DNA of 64,000 nucleotides from Flavobacterium sp. 9AF. GTDB lineage: Bacteria > Bacteroidota > Bacteroidia > Flavobacteriales > Flavobacteriaceae. Shown here piece after piece: positions 35,701 through 43,527 of this stretch (its first letter is position 1; every line of letters begins with the position of its first letter). The notes under the pieces were generated by a model that was not told the origin of the DNA, searched no databases, and saw only the letters and a list, made by a program, of their open reading frames with translations. A program made the translations under genes and the position numbers. The stretch lies in assembly GCF_902506265.1 (NCBI RefSeq), contig NZ_LR733556.1, forward strand, positions 1,209,838-1,273,837, given 5' to 3'.

Positions 35701-36288
35701 ATTACTAATACAACAGGAGAATATTCTGTAAAAGTGACTAACATTTCAAATGTTGCTATGTGTTCAAGTGTCTTTAATTTTACAACTGCAATTTCATTGG
35801 TACCAAATTCAATAACGGCTTATCCTAACGAATTAATTGCATTCGAGACAGATAATACTATCGCAGCTACTGTATTACCACCATCTACTGATTATCTTTA
35901 TAGTATTGATGGAAATTCTTGGCAAGAAAGTCCAATATTCACAAATGTTTTACCTGGAAAATACACCTTAAGCGTGAGAAGCAAATTTGGTTGCGGAGAA
36001 ATCGATACCGATTTTATTATTGCAGATTTCCCACGTTTTTTCACCCCGAATGGAGATGGTTTTAATGACACATGGAATATACAAGGAACTGAAACGATTG
36101 ATGTTCTTACCATTTATATTTTTGACAAATACGGGAAACTTTTAAAACAATTAGCGCCTAATGGTTCTGGCTGGGATGGAACATTTAATGGGAAACCATT
36201 ACCATCATCTGATTATTGGTTTAAATTAATTTACACAAAAGACAATATAACTAAAGAATTTAAAAGTCATTTTACTTTAAAAAGATGA
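32707..36288 (+). CDS. Large T9SS type B sorted surface protein (adhesin-like, 1193 aa)
   Basis: Signal peptide MKSLHLSLIFSLLINFSIYS. The N-terminal domain (about 20-165: GPTWFFVKIQNSGPITL, DVDFVLWGPFNTLNN) resembles those of flavobacterial gliding-associated proteins. A series of Ig/PKD-like beta-sandwich repeats follows (repeated YQWYLN, YEWYKDG and similar). The last 90 residues are the gliding-motility-associated C-terminal domain (FFTPNGDGFNDTWNI, YIFDKYGKLLKQL, GWDGTFNGKPLPSSDYWFKL) that directs export by the type IX system. It is probably exposed on or released from the cell surface as an adhesin. Confidence 0.93.
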   Translation: MKSLHLSLIFSLLINFSIYSQGGASSCAELAANAEAFQSCATNVPFSNSVGQNGENFNTTCIGEPFHGPTWFFVKIQNSGPITLQISQTDLAGNGTDVDFVLWGPFNTLNNVCNLLNTSTEVDCSWSSASIENINIPNATVGQLYVMLIDNYSNVPGNITVTQISGTGSTNCDFLSLTKITNTDGTDITQTDYCKPATKDLMAKIDVSNFSGSASNLRFSYTWYKDGVQIGTPITNSNSPTNTITVNETGIYRVETTAYDVTNPGVVQNSDTSIDLKFHIVPDISIQNTNTVCLNTNPVLNTTIINNALLIPSVDVLSYQWYLNSNPLNGQTNASLTPNVPGDYYVIVSNNSCSDVQSNTIRIIANPNITIQNNQTICEGDNYTITSANSNASINNNVTYEWYKDGVSTGVNTANYTVNASNQAINTTATYYVIATEQNTCTSTSNTVSVTINALPVVTTTPILFEQCDYIPSTLDGIAEMNLTSLYDVITNNTPGYTLYYYQDVGLTNLINNPTNYINTTSPFNQTIYVKAVNEATTPNCTSLGTATINIQVNPTNLSNYNDVPPVCPEVNENYGFVDFNAQRNYIKNTYFPSSNVIISFHDNTSDASTGLNGFTNTTPIPIGTTVIYARVISATTASCESVGTFNTTVTNPPIQTVVTNSDVCLLDNFLLNTKDIEALAGQNATVVSSYYESFTNAVNNIQPINKNTPLSLTLGTKSYFIRLYDTSTQCISIVSFNITVFPNPTLVDPDPIKHCGDVTADFNLDSRIDQITSNNTNYQVTFYATTTDLLADNPITNTTNYNSGTTTIYIKVIDLANNNCESTTTLDLEVLTVPGAINNPQPLEICNDSGYEVFDLTSKETEMSGTTLTTEIAFRYYIDFNDAISNNFNYISNPNEFTNTIAEHQTIYVRLNSKVNRDSETSVACFRILELDLYIRKYPENNLYNYPYIICYDQQSNTITPVEIKTLLSNSNYNFVWYNDFDAINGNEINGETNNSFITNTTGEYSVKVTNISNVAMCSSVFNFTTAISLVPNSITAYPNELIAFETDNTIAATVLPPSTDYLYSIDGNSWQESPIFTNVLPGKYTLSVRSKFGCGEIDTDFIIADFPRFFTPNGDGFNDTWNIQGTETIDVLTIYIFDKYGKLLKQLAPNGSGWDGTFNGKPLPSSDYWFKLIYTKDNITKEFKSHFTLKR

Positions 36289-36305
36289 TTTATAAAAACT
36301 ATTTT

Positions 36306-36332
36306 AATCCCGATTTATTCGGGATTTTTTTT
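36306..36332 (+). terminator. Rho-independent terminator after the T9SS type B gene
   Basis: 8-bp stem AATCCCGA/TCGGGATT (36306-36313 with 36319-36326), TTTAT loop, followed by a run of eight T (36325-36332). Confidence 0.85.
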
Positions 36333-36346
36333 GGAACAATTCTAAA

Positions 36347-36365
36347 TTAAAAGTTAAACTTTTAA
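36347..36365. promoter_or_regulatory. Perfect 9-1-9 palindrome upstream of the TetR/type I export operon
   Basis: TTAAAAGTT-A-AACTTTTAA, fully symmetric over 19 bp. It lies about 20-38 bp upstream of the -7 box at 36385, so a bound repressor would cover the -33 region. Confidence 0.45.
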
Positions 36366-36369
36366 AAAC

Positions 36370-36386
36370 TAATAGTAATACTATTA
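36370..36386. promoter_or_regulatory. Perfect 8-1-8 palindrome overlapping the TetR gene promoter
   Basis: TAATAGTA-A-TACTATTA, symmetric over 17 bp, whose right arm overlaps the first two bases of the -7 box at 36385. Placement and symmetry fit a TetR operator for autoregulation. Confidence 0.5.
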
Positions 36387-36392
36387 TATTTG
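36385..36392 (+). promoter_or_regulatory. -7 box of the TetR/export operon promoter
   Basis: TATATTTG matches TAnnTTTG, 18 nt before the ATG at 36411. Confidence 0.6.
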
Positions 36393-36410
36393 TAAGTATA
36401 AATTTCATTT

Positions 36411-37082
36411 ATGGATAATTTACTTTCAAAAATCAATATTTCAGTTAACGAAAAACTGTATGTTAAAAATCCTGAAACTTCAGATTTAGGTAAAAAAATT
36501 ATTGAAAATAGCATTCTTTTAATTCATGAAATAGGTTTTGATGCATTTACATTTAAGAAGCTAGGTGAAAAGATACAATCAAACGAGAGTTCAATCTATC
36601 GGTATTTTGAAAGTAAACATAAACTGCTCTTGTATCTATCGTCTTGGTATTGGTCTTGGATTGAGTATCGTTTAGTTTTTGCTACAACTAATTTAAAAGA
36701 TCCAATAGAAAAATTAATAAAAGCCATTGAAATAGTTACAGAAGAAATTATTGACGACATATCTACAAGGCACATTAACGAATCTATTTTAAATAAAATT
36801 ATTATATGTGAATTTACGAAGACATTTTTAACCAAAGAAGTAGATGAGGAGAATAAAGAAGGCTTTTTTTTAGTCTATAAAACTATTATTAATAGAATAA
36901 TAATTATGATTGAAGAGGTGAAACCAAATTATAAATATGCCAAAACACTAGCCTCTTCAATTGTAGAAGGAGCTTTACATCAACATTATTTAAAAGAACA
37001 TTTTAAAACGATAACAAATCTATCTGAAAACAATTGCCTTGCTGATTTCTACATAGATTTAATAAAAAAAACCTTGATATGA
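36411..37082 (+). CDS. TetR/AcrR-family transcriptional regulator
   Basis: 223 residues. The DNA-binding HTH is at about residues 26-75 (KIIENSILLIHEIGFDAFTF, then KLGEKIQSNESSIYRYFESK). The C-terminal helical ligand domain has aromatic-rich helices (YLSSWYWSWIEYRL). It is first in a four-gene operon and overlaps the ABC gene by 4 nt (ATGA), so it most likely controls this exporter. The ligand is unknown. Two palindromes overlap its promoter. Confidence 0.93.
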   Translation: MDNLLSKINISVNEKLYVKNPETSDLGKKIIENSILLIHEIGFDAFTFKKLGEKIQSNESSIYRYFESKHKLLLYLSSWYWSWIEYRLVFATTNLKDPIEKLIKAIEIVTEEIIDDISTRHINESILNKIIICEFTKTFLTKEVDEENKEGFFLVYKTIINRIIIMIEEVKPNYKYAKTLASSIVEGALHQHYLKEHFKTITNLSENNCLADFYIDLIKKTLI

Positions 37083-38725
37083 CACCATTAGAAAGATTTA
37101 AAAACTTAATACTTATAGATAAAAGAGACATTTATCAAATATTTTTGTATTCTATTTTTGGAGGATTTATAAGTTTAACTTTACCACTTGGTATTCAATC
37201 TATTGTTAATTTCATACAAGCAGGTAAAGTTTCTACATCATGGGGAATTTTAGTAATTGTTGTGGTAATTGGAGTTATACTTGTAGGAGTTTTTAAAATT
37301 ATGCAATATCGCATATCAGAAAACTTACAACAAAAAATATTTGTTCGTTCTTCTTTTGATTTTGCCTATCGCTTCCCAAAAATTAAATTTAACCGATTAT
37401 ACAATCAATATCCTCCAGAATTAGCCAACCGATTTTTTGATACCTTATCGATTCAAAAAGGGTTTTCTAAACTTTTATTAGATATCTCAACAGCCATTTT
37501 ACAAATAGTATTTGGGATGCTATTATTGTCTTTATACCATCCATTTTTTATTCTATTTGGGATAATCCTATCCGGACTATTATATATTATTTTTAAAGTA
37601 AATTTTAAAATAGGTTTAGAAACCAGCTTAAAAGAATCAAAATACAAATATAAGGTAGCTCATTGGATACAGGAAATTGCTAGAAATCATGTGAGTTTTA
37701 AAAATAAAGACCTTTTCCAATTTTCACTGAATAAAAATGATATGTTAGTAAGTGATTATTTAGATTACAGAGAAAAGCATTTTAAAATTCTTAAAAGACA
37801 ATTTATACAATTAGTCGGTTTTAAAACTATTATTACAGCGGGTTTATTAATAATTGGCGGGCTTTTAGTTCTAAGCCAGCAAATGAACATTGGTCAATTT
37901 GTTGCTGCTGAAATTATAATCTTAACTATCATAACTGCAGTAGAAAAACTATTTGGTGGATTAGAGTTATTTTATGATGTTCTTACTTCTTTGGAAAAAT
38001 TAGGCGCGGTTTCAGATTTAGAAATTGAACAAGAAAAGAATACTCAAAACTTATTATTAGACAATGAAGAGATAACTATTGAGACTAAAAATGTTTCTTA
38101 TAAATATCCAGATAGTGAAAAGCCGATTCTAAACAATATTAATTTAACCATTCAACCTAAAGAAAAAGTTGTTTTACAAGGAGAAAATGGTTCTGGCAAG
38201 AGTACACTAATAAGGTTGTTAGCAAAAATAATTGAACCCAACACAGGTACATTATTCATCAACAATATCACAATCGATAAAATTAATATTAACAGTTATA
38301 GATCAAAAATAGGTTTAATTACCCGAGAAGATTCTACTTTTGAAGGAACCATTTTGGACAATATTACTTGTCAAAATCCAACCTTAAACATGAGTGAGAT
38401 TAATTATGTTTTAGAAAAAGTAGAATTAATTGATTTTATTAAATCCTTACCTCTTGGTTTAGATACTCCTTTATTCCCTGAAGGAAAGCAAATTAACGCT
38501 TCTGTTGTCCAAAAAATAATTTTAGCACGTTGCATTTTATCGAAACCCGATATCTTATTATTAGAAGACCCTATTAGTAAAATTAGCAACATACAAGCAG
38601 AAAAAATCATCAGTTTTATTATGGATCCCAAAAATAATTGGACAGTTGTTGTAACTTCTACAAATGAAGATTGGAAGAAGTACGCTAGTCAAGTAATTAC
38701 ATTGGAAAATGGTCAAATTGTTTAA
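37079..38725 (+). CDS. Type I export ABC transporter (permease-ATPase fusion) with degenerate ATPase motifs
   Basis: 548 residues: a six-helix ABC membrane domain (about 1-290) and a nucleotide-binding domain (about 330-548). No C39 peptidase domain is present. Walker A is intact (GENGSGKSTL, about residue 368). The signature motif is NASVVQK instead of LSGGQ (about residue 472), Walker B ends ILLLEDP instead of LLLDEP (about 492), and the switch region reads TSTNED with no His. Together with the HlyD and TolC genes it forms a tripartite exporter. The altered motifs suggest slow or asymmetric hydrolysis, though I recall similar motifs in related flavobacterial operons. Confidence 0.9.
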   Translation: MTPLERFKNLILIDKRDIYQIFLYSIFGGFISLTLPLGIQSIVNFIQAGKVSTSWGILVIVVVIGVILVGVFKIMQYRISENLQQKIFVRSSFDFAYRFPKIKFNRLYNQYPPELANRFFDTLSIQKGFSKLLLDISTAILQIVFGMLLLSLYHPFFILFGIILSGLLYIIFKVNFKIGLETSLKESKYKYKVAHWIQEIARNHVSFKNKDLFQFSLNKNDMLVSDYLDYREKHFKILKRQFIQLVGFKTIITAGLLIIGGLLVLSQQMNIGQFVAAEIIILTIITAVEKLFGGLELFYDVLTSLEKLGAVSDLEIEQEKNTQNLLLDNEEITIETKNVSYKYPDSEKPILNNINLTIQPKEKVVLQGENGSGKSTLIRLLAKIIEPNTGTLFINNITIDKININSYRSKIGLITREDSTFEGTILDNITCQNPTLNMSEINYVLEKVELIDFIKSLPLGLDTPLFPEGKQINASVVQKIILARCILSKPDILLLEDPISKISNIQAEKIISFIMDPKNNWTVVVTSTNEDWKKYASQVITLENGQIV

Positions 38726-38742
38726 CTCTAAAAATCATCAAA

Positions 38743-40095
38743 ATGCTTAACATAACAAAAAACAGAGTTGATACTTATATTGATTTGTCTAAATATAAAT
38801 CCAACAGGGTACTTGCAGACAATAAAGGATACCTTATAATTAAAAGAATTTTAGGTGGAATGGCAATCCTTACACTACTTTTTCTTTTTTTACCATGGAC
38901 ACAAAATATTTCAGGTTCTGGATTTGTAACCACTTTAAAACCCAATCAGAGACCTCAAGAAATACATTCTGCTATTGCTGGAAGAATTGAAAAATGGTAT
39001 GTAAATGAGGGTGACTTTGTCAAAAGAGGCGATACTATTTTATTTATTTCAGAGATTAAAGAAAATTATTTGGATCCAAATCTAGTTGAAAACACGGGCA
39101 ACCAAGTAATTGCCAAAGAAAATGCAGTTCAATCCTATGCTGGTAAAGTAAAAGCACTCGATATGCAATTAGGTGCTATTGAAAATGAAAAGAACTTAAA
39201 ATATAAACAAGCACAAAACAAATTAAAGCAATCCTATTTAAAAGCGACTAGCGATAGTATCGATCTACAAGCTATTAAAACCCAATTAAAAATAGCTGAG
39301 ACACAATTTAATCGTGCGGTTAACCTAAATAAAGAAGGCTTAAAACCTTTGACAGATGTTGAAGAGAAGAAAGTTAAATTACAGGATATGCAAGCTAAAA
39401 TTATTACCCAAGAAAATAAGTATCTAGCGAGTCAGAATGAAATTTTAAATGCCACAATGGAACTAAACCGAATTGCAGCAGAATATGCCGAAAAAAGTGC
39501 TAAAGCGAGTAGTGACAAACAAACCGCATTAAGTTCACAATATGATACTGAAGCTCAAGTAAATAAACTTAAAAATCAATATACAAATTATCAAATTCGA
39601 AACGGTCTATATTACATTACAGCTCCACAAGATGGATATATTAATCGCGCTATTCAATCTGGTATAGGTGAAACAATAAAAGAAGGAGAATCGATTGTAA
39701 GTATAATGCCTTCAAATTTTGAAATTGCTGTAGAAACTTATATTGATCCTGTGGATTTTCCTTTGATTAACAAGGGAGAAAAAGTTAGAGTTTGGTTTGA
39801 CGGTTGGCCCACAATTGTATTTAGTGGATGGCCTGGAGCTTCTTATGGTACATTTGGAGGTTTAGTAGTTGCAAAAGAAAACTTCATTAGCGAGAATGGG
39901 AAATATCGGGTTTTAATTGCTCCTGATCCAAGTGATAAAAAATGGCCAGAACAGTTAAGTATTGGTGCTGGTACACAATCAATAGCTTTATTGGAAGACG
40001 TTCCTATTTGGTTTGAAATTTGGAGGACTTTAAACGGGTTTCCACCCAATTTTTATCAACCTGAAGGTGCTAAAAATAAATCAGACAAAAAATAA
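38743..40095 (+). CDS. HlyD-family membrane-fusion (adaptor) protein
   Basis: 450 residues. A short cytoplasmic N-terminus and one membrane helix (ILGGMAILTLLFLFLPW, about residues 37-53) are followed by a barrel-sandwich half (IAGRIEKWYVNEGDFVKRGD), a long coiled-coil hairpin (about 115-280) and the second lipoyl half (ITAPQDGYINRAIQSGIGET). It bridges the inner-membrane ABC protein and the TolC channel. It lies 17 nt after the ABC gene and 6 nt before tolC, in one operon. Confidence 0.92.
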   Translation: MLNITKNRVDTYIDLSKYKSNRVLADNKGYLIIKRILGGMAILTLLFLFLPWTQNISGSGFVTTLKPNQRPQEIHSAIAGRIEKWYVNEGDFVKRGDTILFISEIKENYLDPNLVENTGNQVIAKENAVQSYAGKVKALDMQLGAIENEKNLKYKQAQNKLKQSYLKATSDSIDLQAIKTQLKIAETQFNRAVNLNKEGLKPLTDVEEKKVKLQDMQAKIITQENKYLASQNEILNATMELNRIAAEYAEKSAKASSDKQTALSSQYDTEAQVNKLKNQYTNYQIRNGLYYITAPQDGYINRAIQSGIGETIKEGESIVSIMPSNFEIAVETYIDPVDFPLINKGEKVRVWFDGWPTIVFSGWPGASYGTFGGLVVAKENFISENGKYRVLIAPDPSDKKWPEQLSIGAGTQSIALLEDVPIWFEIWRTLNGFPPNFYQPEGAKNKSDKK

Positions 40096-40101
40096 TTTCG
40101 T

Positions 40102-41484
40102 ATGAAAGCAAAAATTTGTATTCTTTTCTGGTTTTTAAGTAGTTTTATCGTAGCTCAAGAACCTTCACGAGAATTTACATTCGATGAATTTCTAGGTCAT
40201 GTAAAAAAAAATCATCCTTTAGTAAAACAAGCCAATTTAAAAATAGCTGAAGCTCAAATTAAATTACTAAAAGCGAGAGGTGGTTTTGACCCAAAAATTG
40301 AAGCAGATTATAGTGAGAAACAATATACTGATAAAAATTATTATTCTATTTTTAACGGAAGTTTTAAAATTCCAACTTGGTACGGTATAGAAATTAAAGC
40401 CGCTTTTGATAACAATGAAGGTATTTATTTAAATCCAGAAAATACGGTACCAAATACAGGTTTAACATCTTTAGGTATTACTATCCCAGTAGGACAAGGG
40501 CTTTGGATAAATGAACGAATGGCCGATTTAAGAAAAGCAAAACTGTATCAAAAATTAAACAAAGCTGAAAGAGATATTGAAACTACTAATGCCATTTATG
40601 AAGCTGCATTGCGCTACATAAATTGGAAAAAAAGTTATAATGAAAGAGAACTTTATGCTACCTATCTTGAAAATGCAGAAAAAAGATACCAAGGAGTTAT
40701 CAAATTAATAGAACAAGGAGACAAAGCAGGAATAGACAGCATAGAAGCAGGCATAACAGTTAAAACAAGAAAATTAAATCTTGAAAATGCTCAATTAAAA
40801 TTAATTAAAAGTAAACTAGAATTATCTAATTATTTATGGACAGATGATGGTGTTCCTTTAGAGATAGATGATTCTTTATTTCCTGATAGTAAACTAGAAA
40901 ATACTATTTTAATATCATTACAGATTGATGATTTTAACACATCAAACATTGAAAATCACCCAAAAATCAATGCTTTAGAATCTAAAATAGCTGTTTTACA
41001 AGTGGAAAGAAAATTTTATGCTAACCATTTGCTCCCTAAGTTGAATGTAAGTTATAATTATCTTTCTGAACCCAGTAATTTTGAAGACTATCGATTTGAA
41101 GATTACAAGATAGGTGTACAATTTTCATTTCCATTATTTTTAAGAAAAGAAAGAGCCAATTTAAAATTTGCCAAACTTAAAATTCGAGATGCAGAGTTAG
41201 GTTTAGATTTTGAAAGGGAAAGTCTAAAAAATAAAATTGCGTATCAAAAACAAGAGATACAATCATTTAAAAGACAACGCGACTGGAACAATCAATTAGT
41301 TTTCGATTTTAGCACTATGCTTGAAGCTGAAGAACGTTTATTTCAAATGGGTGAAAGTTCGATTTTTTTAATTAATTCTAGAGAAAATAAATTGGTAAGT
41401 ACCCAGCTAGAAAATATAGGTTTAGAAAATGCTTTTTTAGAAGCTTCATTAGGTTTGTATAAAATTATAGCGAGACCAGAATAA
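40102..41484 (+). CDS. TolC-family outer-membrane efflux protein
   Basis: 460 residues with a signal peptide (KAKICILFWFLSSFIVA). Two repeats of long alpha-helices and short barrel strands are visible (first LVKQANLKIAEAQIKLLKAR, second HPKINALESKIAVLQVER), with FDPKIEADYSEKQYTDKNYY as a barrel strand and LGITIPVGQGLW in the first half. It forms the exit channel for the type I exporter encoded by the three preceding genes. The substrate is unknown. A terminator follows. Confidence 0.92.
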   Translation: MKAKICILFWFLSSFIVAQEPSREFTFDEFLGHVKKNHPLVKQANLKIAEAQIKLLKARGGFDPKIEADYSEKQYTDKNYYSIFNGSFKIPTWYGIEIKAAFDNNEGIYLNPENTVPNTGLTSLGITIPVGQGLWINERMADLRKAKLYQKLNKAERDIETTNAIYEAALRYINWKKSYNERELYATYLENAEKRYQGVIKLIEQGDKAGIDSIEAGITVKTRKLNLENAQLKLIKSKLELSNYLWTDDGVPLEIDDSLFPDSKLENTILISLQIDDFNTSNIENHPKINALESKIAVLQVERKFYANHLLPKLNVSYNYLSEPSNFEDYRFEDYKIGVQFSFPLFLRKERANLKFAKLKIRDAELGLDFERESLKNKIAYQKQEIQSFKRQRDWNNQLVFDFSTMLEAEERLFQMGESSIFLINSRENKLVSTQLENIGLENAFLEASLGLYKIIARPE

Positions 41485-41491
41485 AAAAATA

Positions 41492-41520
41492 AAAATCCCG
41501 ATTGAATCGGGATTTTATTT
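41492..41520. terminator. Terminator between tolC and the RNA-binding protein gene
   Basis: 11-bp stem AAAATCCCGAT (41492-41502) with 41506-41516, followed by T-rich sequence on the plus strand and preceded by A-rich sequence, so it can serve both convergent genes. Confidence 0.8.
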
Positions 41521-41539
41521 TTTATAACACTACAGATAA

Positions 41540-41884
41540 TTAGTAACGACCACCTCTATTGTTATCTCTGTTAGAAAAGTTTCCTCTTCCTCCCCCACCA
41601 TTTCCACTACGGTTGAAAGGTTTTCTTTCTCTATCACCTTGTGGTTTTGGTTCAGATTTGTTTACTACGATAGTTCTGCCTTCTACAGTACCACCATTTA
41701 ATTCGTCGATAGCTTTTTGAGCTTCCGCGTCATTTGGCATTTCTACGAATCCAAATCCTTTACTTCTTCCAGTAAATTTATCAGAGATAATCTTAACTGA
41801 ATCAACAGTTCCATACTCTTCAAAAAAACCTCTTAAATCTGCTTCCTCAATACTATAAGGAAGACTTCCTACAAAAATGTTCAT
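41540..41884 (-). CDS. RRM-type RNA-binding protein with Gly/Arg-rich tail
   Basis: 114 residues from the ATG at 41884, where the RRM begins (MNIFVGSLPYSIEEADLRGF; RNP2 is IFVGSL). RNP1 is KGFGFVEM near residue 45. The tail is rich in Gly, Arg and Asn (GGGGRGNFSN, NNRGGRY). Small RRM proteins of this type in bacteria bind single-stranded RNA and are often cold-inducible. An ATG at 41905 would add seven hydrophobic residues and break the family start. A TACATTTG box is at 41905-41912. Confidence 0.93.
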   Translation of the reverse strand: MNIFVGSLPYSIEEADLRGFFEEYGTVDSVKIISDKFTGRSKGFGFVEMPNDAEAQKAIDELNGGTVEGRTIVVNKSEPKPQGDRERKPFNRSGNGGGGRGNFSNRDNNRGGRY

Positions 41885-41904
41885 AAATAAATAATATATT
41901 ATCA

Positions 41905-41912
41905 CAAATGTA
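41905..41912 (-). promoter_or_regulatory. -7 box of the RRM gene promoter
   Basis: TACATTTG on the minus strand, 20 nt before the ATG at 41884. Confidence 0.5.
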
Positions 41913-41999
41913 CTCTTTTAATGAATACAAAAAATTTTTATTTCATTTATTTTCAAATATTTAGGCAAAAATATTTTTTTTGCAAGACAAACTATTGAA

Positions 42000-43277
42000 T
42001 TACAAACTATTTACTAAATCAAAATAGGCTTTCTCTATCCACTCTTGATGTATTGGATGTGCTATTTTAACCAACTCTTTAACTCTTTGCTTCAAAGACT
42101 TACCATATAAATCGGCTATTCCATTTTCTGTAATTACATAATGTATATGTGATCTTGTAGTTACCACACCTGCCCCCTGCTTTAAATAAGGAACAATTCT
42201 ACTTTCTCCATTTTTAGTAATAGAAGGCAGCGCAATAATTGCCTTACCCCCTTCACTTAAAGAAGCTCCTCTAATAAAATCCATTTGTCCTCCTACTCCC
42301 GAATACATTTTGGCCCCAATTGAATCAGCACATACTTGTCCAGTTACATCCACTTCTATGGCTGAATTAATAGCTACCATTTTTGGGTTCTTACGAATGC
42401 GAGCCGTATCATTAACAATTGAAGATTCTTTCATCTCTATAAAAGGATTATCATTTACAAAATCATACAACCGTTTAGAACCAATTAAAAAAGTAGCCAA
42501 AGCCCTTCCTTTAAAAATACCTTTATAATTACAATTAATTACATCTCTTTCGATTAAATCAATTACTCCGTCAGAAAACATTTCAGTATGCAATCCTAAG
42601 TTTTTATGATGCGTTAATTTTGATAAAGCGGCATTAGGTATAGATCCAATACCCATTTGCAAAGTGCTTTTATCATCAATTAATGATGCAATATAGGATC
42701 CTATTTTTTCCTCTGCTTCTGTAAACGGTGCAACTTCATGCGCATAAATGGGTAAATCTACATCTACTAAATAATCAATTTCAGAAATATGCATGATGCC
42801 ATCACCAAATGTTCTTGGCATATTTGGATTTACTTGAGCGATAACGGTTTTTGCATTTTCTATTGCAGCAATTGAAGCCTCTACTGAAACCCCTAAAGAG
42901 CAATATCCATGCAGATCAGGTGGAGAAACCTGAATAAAAACAACATCTAACTTTAAGACATTTTTTCTAAAAAGCAACGGTAATTCACTTAAAAATACGG
43001 GTGTATAAGAACCATTTCCTGCTTTTAATGTATGACGTACATTTTTACCTAAAAAAAATGAATTTACATGAAAACTAGCAGCCAATTCTGGATTAGCATA
43101 TGGAGCTTCCCCTTCTGTATGTAAATGACAAACTTCTACGTTTTTAAGTTCATCTGCTCTTTCAGACAATGCTTTTGTTAAAACTGTGGGCGTTGCTGCT
43201 GCCGCTTGAACATATATTCTATCTTCTGATTTTATAATTTTTACAGCTTCTGATGCTGATACATACTTACTACTCAT
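42000..43277 (-). CDS. Acetyl-CoA hydrolase/transferase family protein (4-hydroxybutyrate CoA-transferase type)
   Basis: 425 residues from the ATG at 43277 (MSSKYVSASEAVKIIKSEDR). Both CoA-transferase halves are present: N-terminal VYVQAAAATPTVL-like strands (RIYVQAAAATPTVLTKAL) and LDVVFIQVSPPDLHGYCSLG, and C-terminal LQMGIGSIPNAALSKL, LHTEMFSDGVIDL with the catalytic Glu, and the ITENGIADLYGKSLKQRV end. It moves CoA between carboxylic acids; acetate/4-hydroxybutyrate or succinate are usual in this family. An ATG at 43298 is less likely. Monocistronic. Confidence 0.9.
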   Translation of the reverse strand: MSSKYVSASEAVKIIKSEDRIYVQAAAATPTVLTKALSERADELKNVEVCHLHTEGEAPYANPELAASFHVNSFFLGKNVRHTLKAGNGSYTPVFLSELPLLFRKNVLKLDVVFIQVSPPDLHGYCSLGVSVEASIAAIENAKTVIAQVNPNMPRTFGDGIMHISEIDYLVDVDLPIYAHEVAPFTEAEEKIGSYIASLIDDKSTLQMGIGSIPNAALSKLTHHKNLGLHTEMFSDGVIDLIERDVINCNYKGIFKGRALATFLIGSKRLYDFVNDNPFIEMKESSIVNDTARIRKNPKMVAINSAIEVDVTGQVCADSIGAKMYSGVGGQMDFIRGASLSEGGKAIIALPSITKNGESRIVPYLKQGAGVVTTRSHIHYVITENGIADLYGKSLKQRVKELVKIAHPIHQEWIEKAYFDLVNSL

Positions 43278-43295
43278 ACCTTTAATTTTATTGTA

Positions 43296-43303
43296 CAAAA
43301 CTA
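43296..43303 (-). promoter_or_regulatory. -7 box of the CoA-transferase promoter
   Basis: TAGTTTTG on the minus strand, 18 nt before the ATG at 43277. Confidence 0.45.
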
Positions 43304-43379
43304 CTATCTTATACTTCTTTAAAATATGATTTTTCTCATCTTTATTATTAAAAATAGTCTATGCAAAACACAATTTGCC

Positions 43380-43486
43380 TAGCCCAGATAGTAGCGACAT
43401 CCTTTTTGTTTTCCTATACAATTTTTGTTTTAAGTATAAGGAAAAACAAAAAGATATAGCGGATAGCTGGAAATAGCTTCTAAAAA
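43380..43486 (+). ncRNA. Structured intergenic repeat, copy B (Flavo-1-like)
   Basis: Starts TAGCCCAGATAG and ends GGATAGCTGGAAATAGCTTCT then A-rich, as in copy A at 14102. The central arm is a different sequence but again pairs: CTTTTTGTTTTCCTATAC with GTATAAGGAAAAACAAAAAG. It lies between the divergent CoA-transferase and map genes. Confidence 0.6.
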
Positions 43487-43499
43487 CCATTTAAAATTG

Positions 43500-43507
43500 T
43501 ATTTTTG
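43500..43507 (+). promoter_or_regulatory. -7 box of the map promoter
   Basis: TATTTTTG, 20 nt before the map ATG, just after the Flavo-1-like element. Confidence 0.55.
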
Positions 43508-43527
43508 CTTTTTAGAATTGCACTATT

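Noticed and set aside
37079..38725. C39 peptidase domain on the ABC transporter, linking it to gwsA
   Set aside because: The protein starts directly with membrane helices and has no peptidase Cys-His; it is 34 kb from gwsA in a TetR operon.
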